Shown in pieces: positions 61,717 through 64,000 of a stretch of DNA of 64,000 bases. A model generated the notes under the pieces. It was not told the origin of the DNA. It searched no databases and saw only the letters and a list, made by a program, of their open reading frames with translations. The position numbers were made by a program, and so were the translations under genes. The DNA comes from Paramacrobiotus metropolitanus (taxonomy: Eukaryota > Tardigrada > Eutardigrada > Parachela > Macrobiotidae), in contig NW_026570394.1 in the NCBI RefSeq assembly GCF_019649055.1, forward strand, positions 124,001 to 188,000. Direction: 5' to 3'. The stretch's first letter is position 1; each line of letters opens with the position of its first letter.

Positions 61717-61820
61717 CTCAATAACTACGTGGTGAAACAGCTCCAAAGTCTGCTTTTAAGAGTTATTCGATGCGCTGAGCACGATGTCAGACGTGTCACA
61801 TTTTCGCCATGTTGTGAGAA
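61717..61820 (+). repeat. Internally deleted P-type monomer, 104 bp
   Basis: Reads AAACAGCTCC, AAGAGTTATTCG, GATGCGCTGAGCACGA and then jumps to TGTCAGACGTGTCACATTTT. About 43 bp from ATCTGAAATTGG through the A-tract to GTTAC is missing. The hairpin is kept up to CACGA. This is the shortest monomer I found. Confidence 0.8.
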
Positions 61821-64000
61821 CTCAATAACTACGTGGTGAAACTGCCCAAAGTCTGCTTTTAAGGGTTATTTGATGCGCTGAGCACGAATTTTAAGTCGGT
61901 TTGCAAAAAAAAAATCACCGAAAAAAGTTATGGAAAACTTGACTTTTCACCGGCATTTTTGGATCTCAATAACTACGTGGTGAAACTGCTCTAAAATCTG
62001 CTTTTAAGGGTTATTCGATGCGCTGAGCACGAATGTTAAGTCGGTTTGCAAAAAAAATTTCAACGAAAAAAGTTATGGAAAACTTGCATTTTCACCGGCA
62101 TTTTTGGATCTCAATAACTACGTGGTGAAACTGCTCCAAAGTCTGCTTTTAAAAGTTATTCGATGCGCTGAGCACGAATTTCAAGTCGGGTTGCAAAAAA
62201 AATTTCACCGAAAAAATTTATGGAAAACTTGCATTTTCACCGGCATTTTTGGATCTCAATAACTACGTGGTGAAACAGCTCCAAAGTCTGCTTTTAAGGG
62301 TTATTCGATGCGCTGAGCACGAATCTGAAATCGGTTTGCAAAAAAAATTTCACCAGAAAAAGTTACTGTCAGACGTGTCACATTTTCGCCATGTTGTCAG
62401 AACTCAATAACTTCGTGGTAAAACTGCTCCGAGGTCTGCTTTTAAGGGTTATTCGATGCGCTGAGCACGAATTTTAAGTCGGTTTGCAAAAAAAATTTCA
62501 CCGAAAAAAGTTATGGAAAACTTGACTTTTCACCGGCATTTTTGGATCTCAATAACTACGTGGTGAAACAGCTCCAAAGTCTGCTTTTAAGAGTTATTCG
62601 ATGCGGTGAGCACGAATCTGAAATTGGTTCGCAAAAAAAATTTCACCAGAAAAAGTTACTGTCAGACGTGTCACATTTTCGCCATGTTGTGAGAACTCAA
62701 TAACTACGTGGTGAAACTGCTCCAAAGTCTGCTTTTAAGGGTTATTCGATGCGCTGAGCACGAATTTTAAGTCGGTTTGCAAAAAAAATTCACCGAAAAA
62801 GTTATGGACCTTCTTTCACCGGCATTTTGGATCTCAATAACTACGTGGTGAAACAGCTCCAAAGTCTGCTTTTAAGGGTTATTCGATGCGCTGAGCACGA
62901 ATTTTAAGTCGGTTTGCAAAAAAATTTCAACGAAAAAAGTTATGGAAAACTTGCATTTTCACCGGCATTTTGGATCTCAATAACTACGTGGTGAAACTGC
63001 TCCAAAGTCTGCTTTTAAAGTTATTCGATGCGCTGAGCACGAATTTCAAGTCAGTGTATAAAAAATTTCACCGAAAAAAGTTATGGAAACTTGCATTTTC
63101 ACCGGCATTTTGGATCTCAATAACTACGTGGTGAAACTGCTCCAAAGTCTGCTTTTAAAGTTATTCGATGCGCTGAGCACGAATTTCAAGTCGGGTTGCA
63201 AAAAAAATTTCACCGAAAAATTTATGGAAAACTTGCATTTTCACCGGCATTTTGGATCTCAATAACTACGTGGTGAAACAGCTCCAAAGTCTGCTTTTAA
63301 GGGTTATTCGATGCGCTGAGCACGAATCTGAAATCGGTTTGCAAAAAAATTTCACCAGAAAAAGTTACTGTCAGACGTGTCACATTTTCGCCATGTTGTC
63401 AGAACTCAATAACTTCGTGGTGAAACTGCTCCGAGTCTGCTTTTAAGGGTTATTCGATGCGCTGAGCACGAATTTTAAGTCGGTTTGCAAAAAAATTTCA
63501 CCGAAAAAGTTATGGAAAACTTGACTTTTCACCGGCATTTTGGATCTCAATAACTACATGGTGAAACAGCTCCAAAGTCTGCTTTTAAGAGTTATTCGAT
63601 GCGCTGAGCACGAATCTGAAATTAGTTCGCAAAAAAATTTCACCAGAAAAAGTTACTGTCAGACGTGTCACATTTTCGCCATGTTGTGAGAACTCAATAA
63701 CTACGTGGTGAAACTGCTCCAAAGTCTGCTTTTAAGGGTTATTCGATGCGCTGAGCACGAATTTTAAGTCGGTTTGCAAAAAAAATCACCGAAAAAAGTT
63801 ATGGAAAACTTGACTTTTCACCGGCATTTTGGATCTCAATAACTACGTGGTGAAACAGCTCCAAAGTCTGCTTTTAAGAGTTATTCGATGCGCTGAGCAC
63901 AGAATCTGAAATTGGTTCGCAAAAAAATTTCACCAGAAAAGTTACTGTCAGACGTGTCACATTTTCGCCATGGTGTCAGAACTCAATAACTACGTGGTGA

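Larger units (their letters stand above)
58637..64000 (+). repeat. Satellite array block 5, higher-order repeat region continuing block 4
   Basis: About 37 monomers using the same subtypes as block 4. The order after the element is T-R-S-S'-T-P-Q-W, then R-S-T-P-Q-W'-U-P-Q-W, R-S-T-P(deleted)-Q-W'-U and related strings. R starts at 59825 and 61278 are 1,453 bp apart (ten monomers). W' has CTCTAAAATCTG without the GACCACG change. Local oddities include GTTATGGACCTTCTTTCACC near 62,800 and CAGTGTATAAAAAATTTC near 63,055. The array runs out of the window still intact. Confidence 0.93.

Overview
The window is eukaryotic repeat DNA, almost certainly from a metazoan and most likely an invertebrate. 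About 58 kb of the 64 kb is one tandem satellite family with a monomer of about 145 bp, roughly 400 head-to-tail copies all in the same orientation. Two copies of a non-LTR retrotransposon of the CR1/Jockey kind interrupt it. I see no host gene, tRNA, rRNA, CRISPR array or prokaryotic feature. The satellite cannot be assigned to a species from sequence alone. The length, homogeneity and nested higher-order structure are what centromeric or pericentromeric heterochromatin looks like, but that location is inference.

The monomers share a core of about 100 bp (CTCAATAACTACGTGG through the A-tract and TTTCACC) and differ in the last ~45 bp. Type A ends through GTCAGACGTGTCACATTTTC and GCCATGTTG. 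Type B ends through GTTATGGAAAACTTG and CACCGGCATTTT. Block 1 (1-18378) is an irregular A/B mixture whose B monomers mostly carry GACTATTCACC and end TTAGATCTC. Block 2 (19379-26659) is more regularly alternating, and its B monomers read GACTTTTCACC or GCATTTTCACC and end GGATCTC. Block 3 (26660-40432) adds A monomers with AAACAGCTCC. Block 4 (40433-53751) and block 5 (58637-64000) contain several more subtypes in repeated orders: trimers of about 440 bp, a hexamer of 877 bp, and a 12-monomer unit of about 1.75 kb present three times.

Retrotransposon copy 1 (18379-19378, minus strand) is a 3' fragment. It lies on the border between blocks 1 and 2 and about 51 bp of the interrupted monomer is missing. 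Copy 2 (53752-58636, plus strand, about 4.9 kb) is close to full length. It has a short 5' UTR, a gag-like ORF1 with CCHC zinc knuckles, an ORF2 with apurinic-type endonuclease, reverse transcriptase and C-terminal region, and a 488-bp 3' UTR ending at AATAAACTTCATT. Both reading frames are broken, nearly always by small indels, while the visible catalytic motifs remain. Copy 2 sits inside the third copy of the 12-monomer unit, and the monomer order resumes in register on its far side.

Nothing here forms a multi-gene pathway. The interest lies in the satellite's layered organisation, a conserved imperfect hairpin in the monomer, and the different ways the two retrotransposons relate to the array. 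Widespread homopolymer and single-base indels suggest some disruptions may be assembly errors, so gene breakage should be read with that caution.
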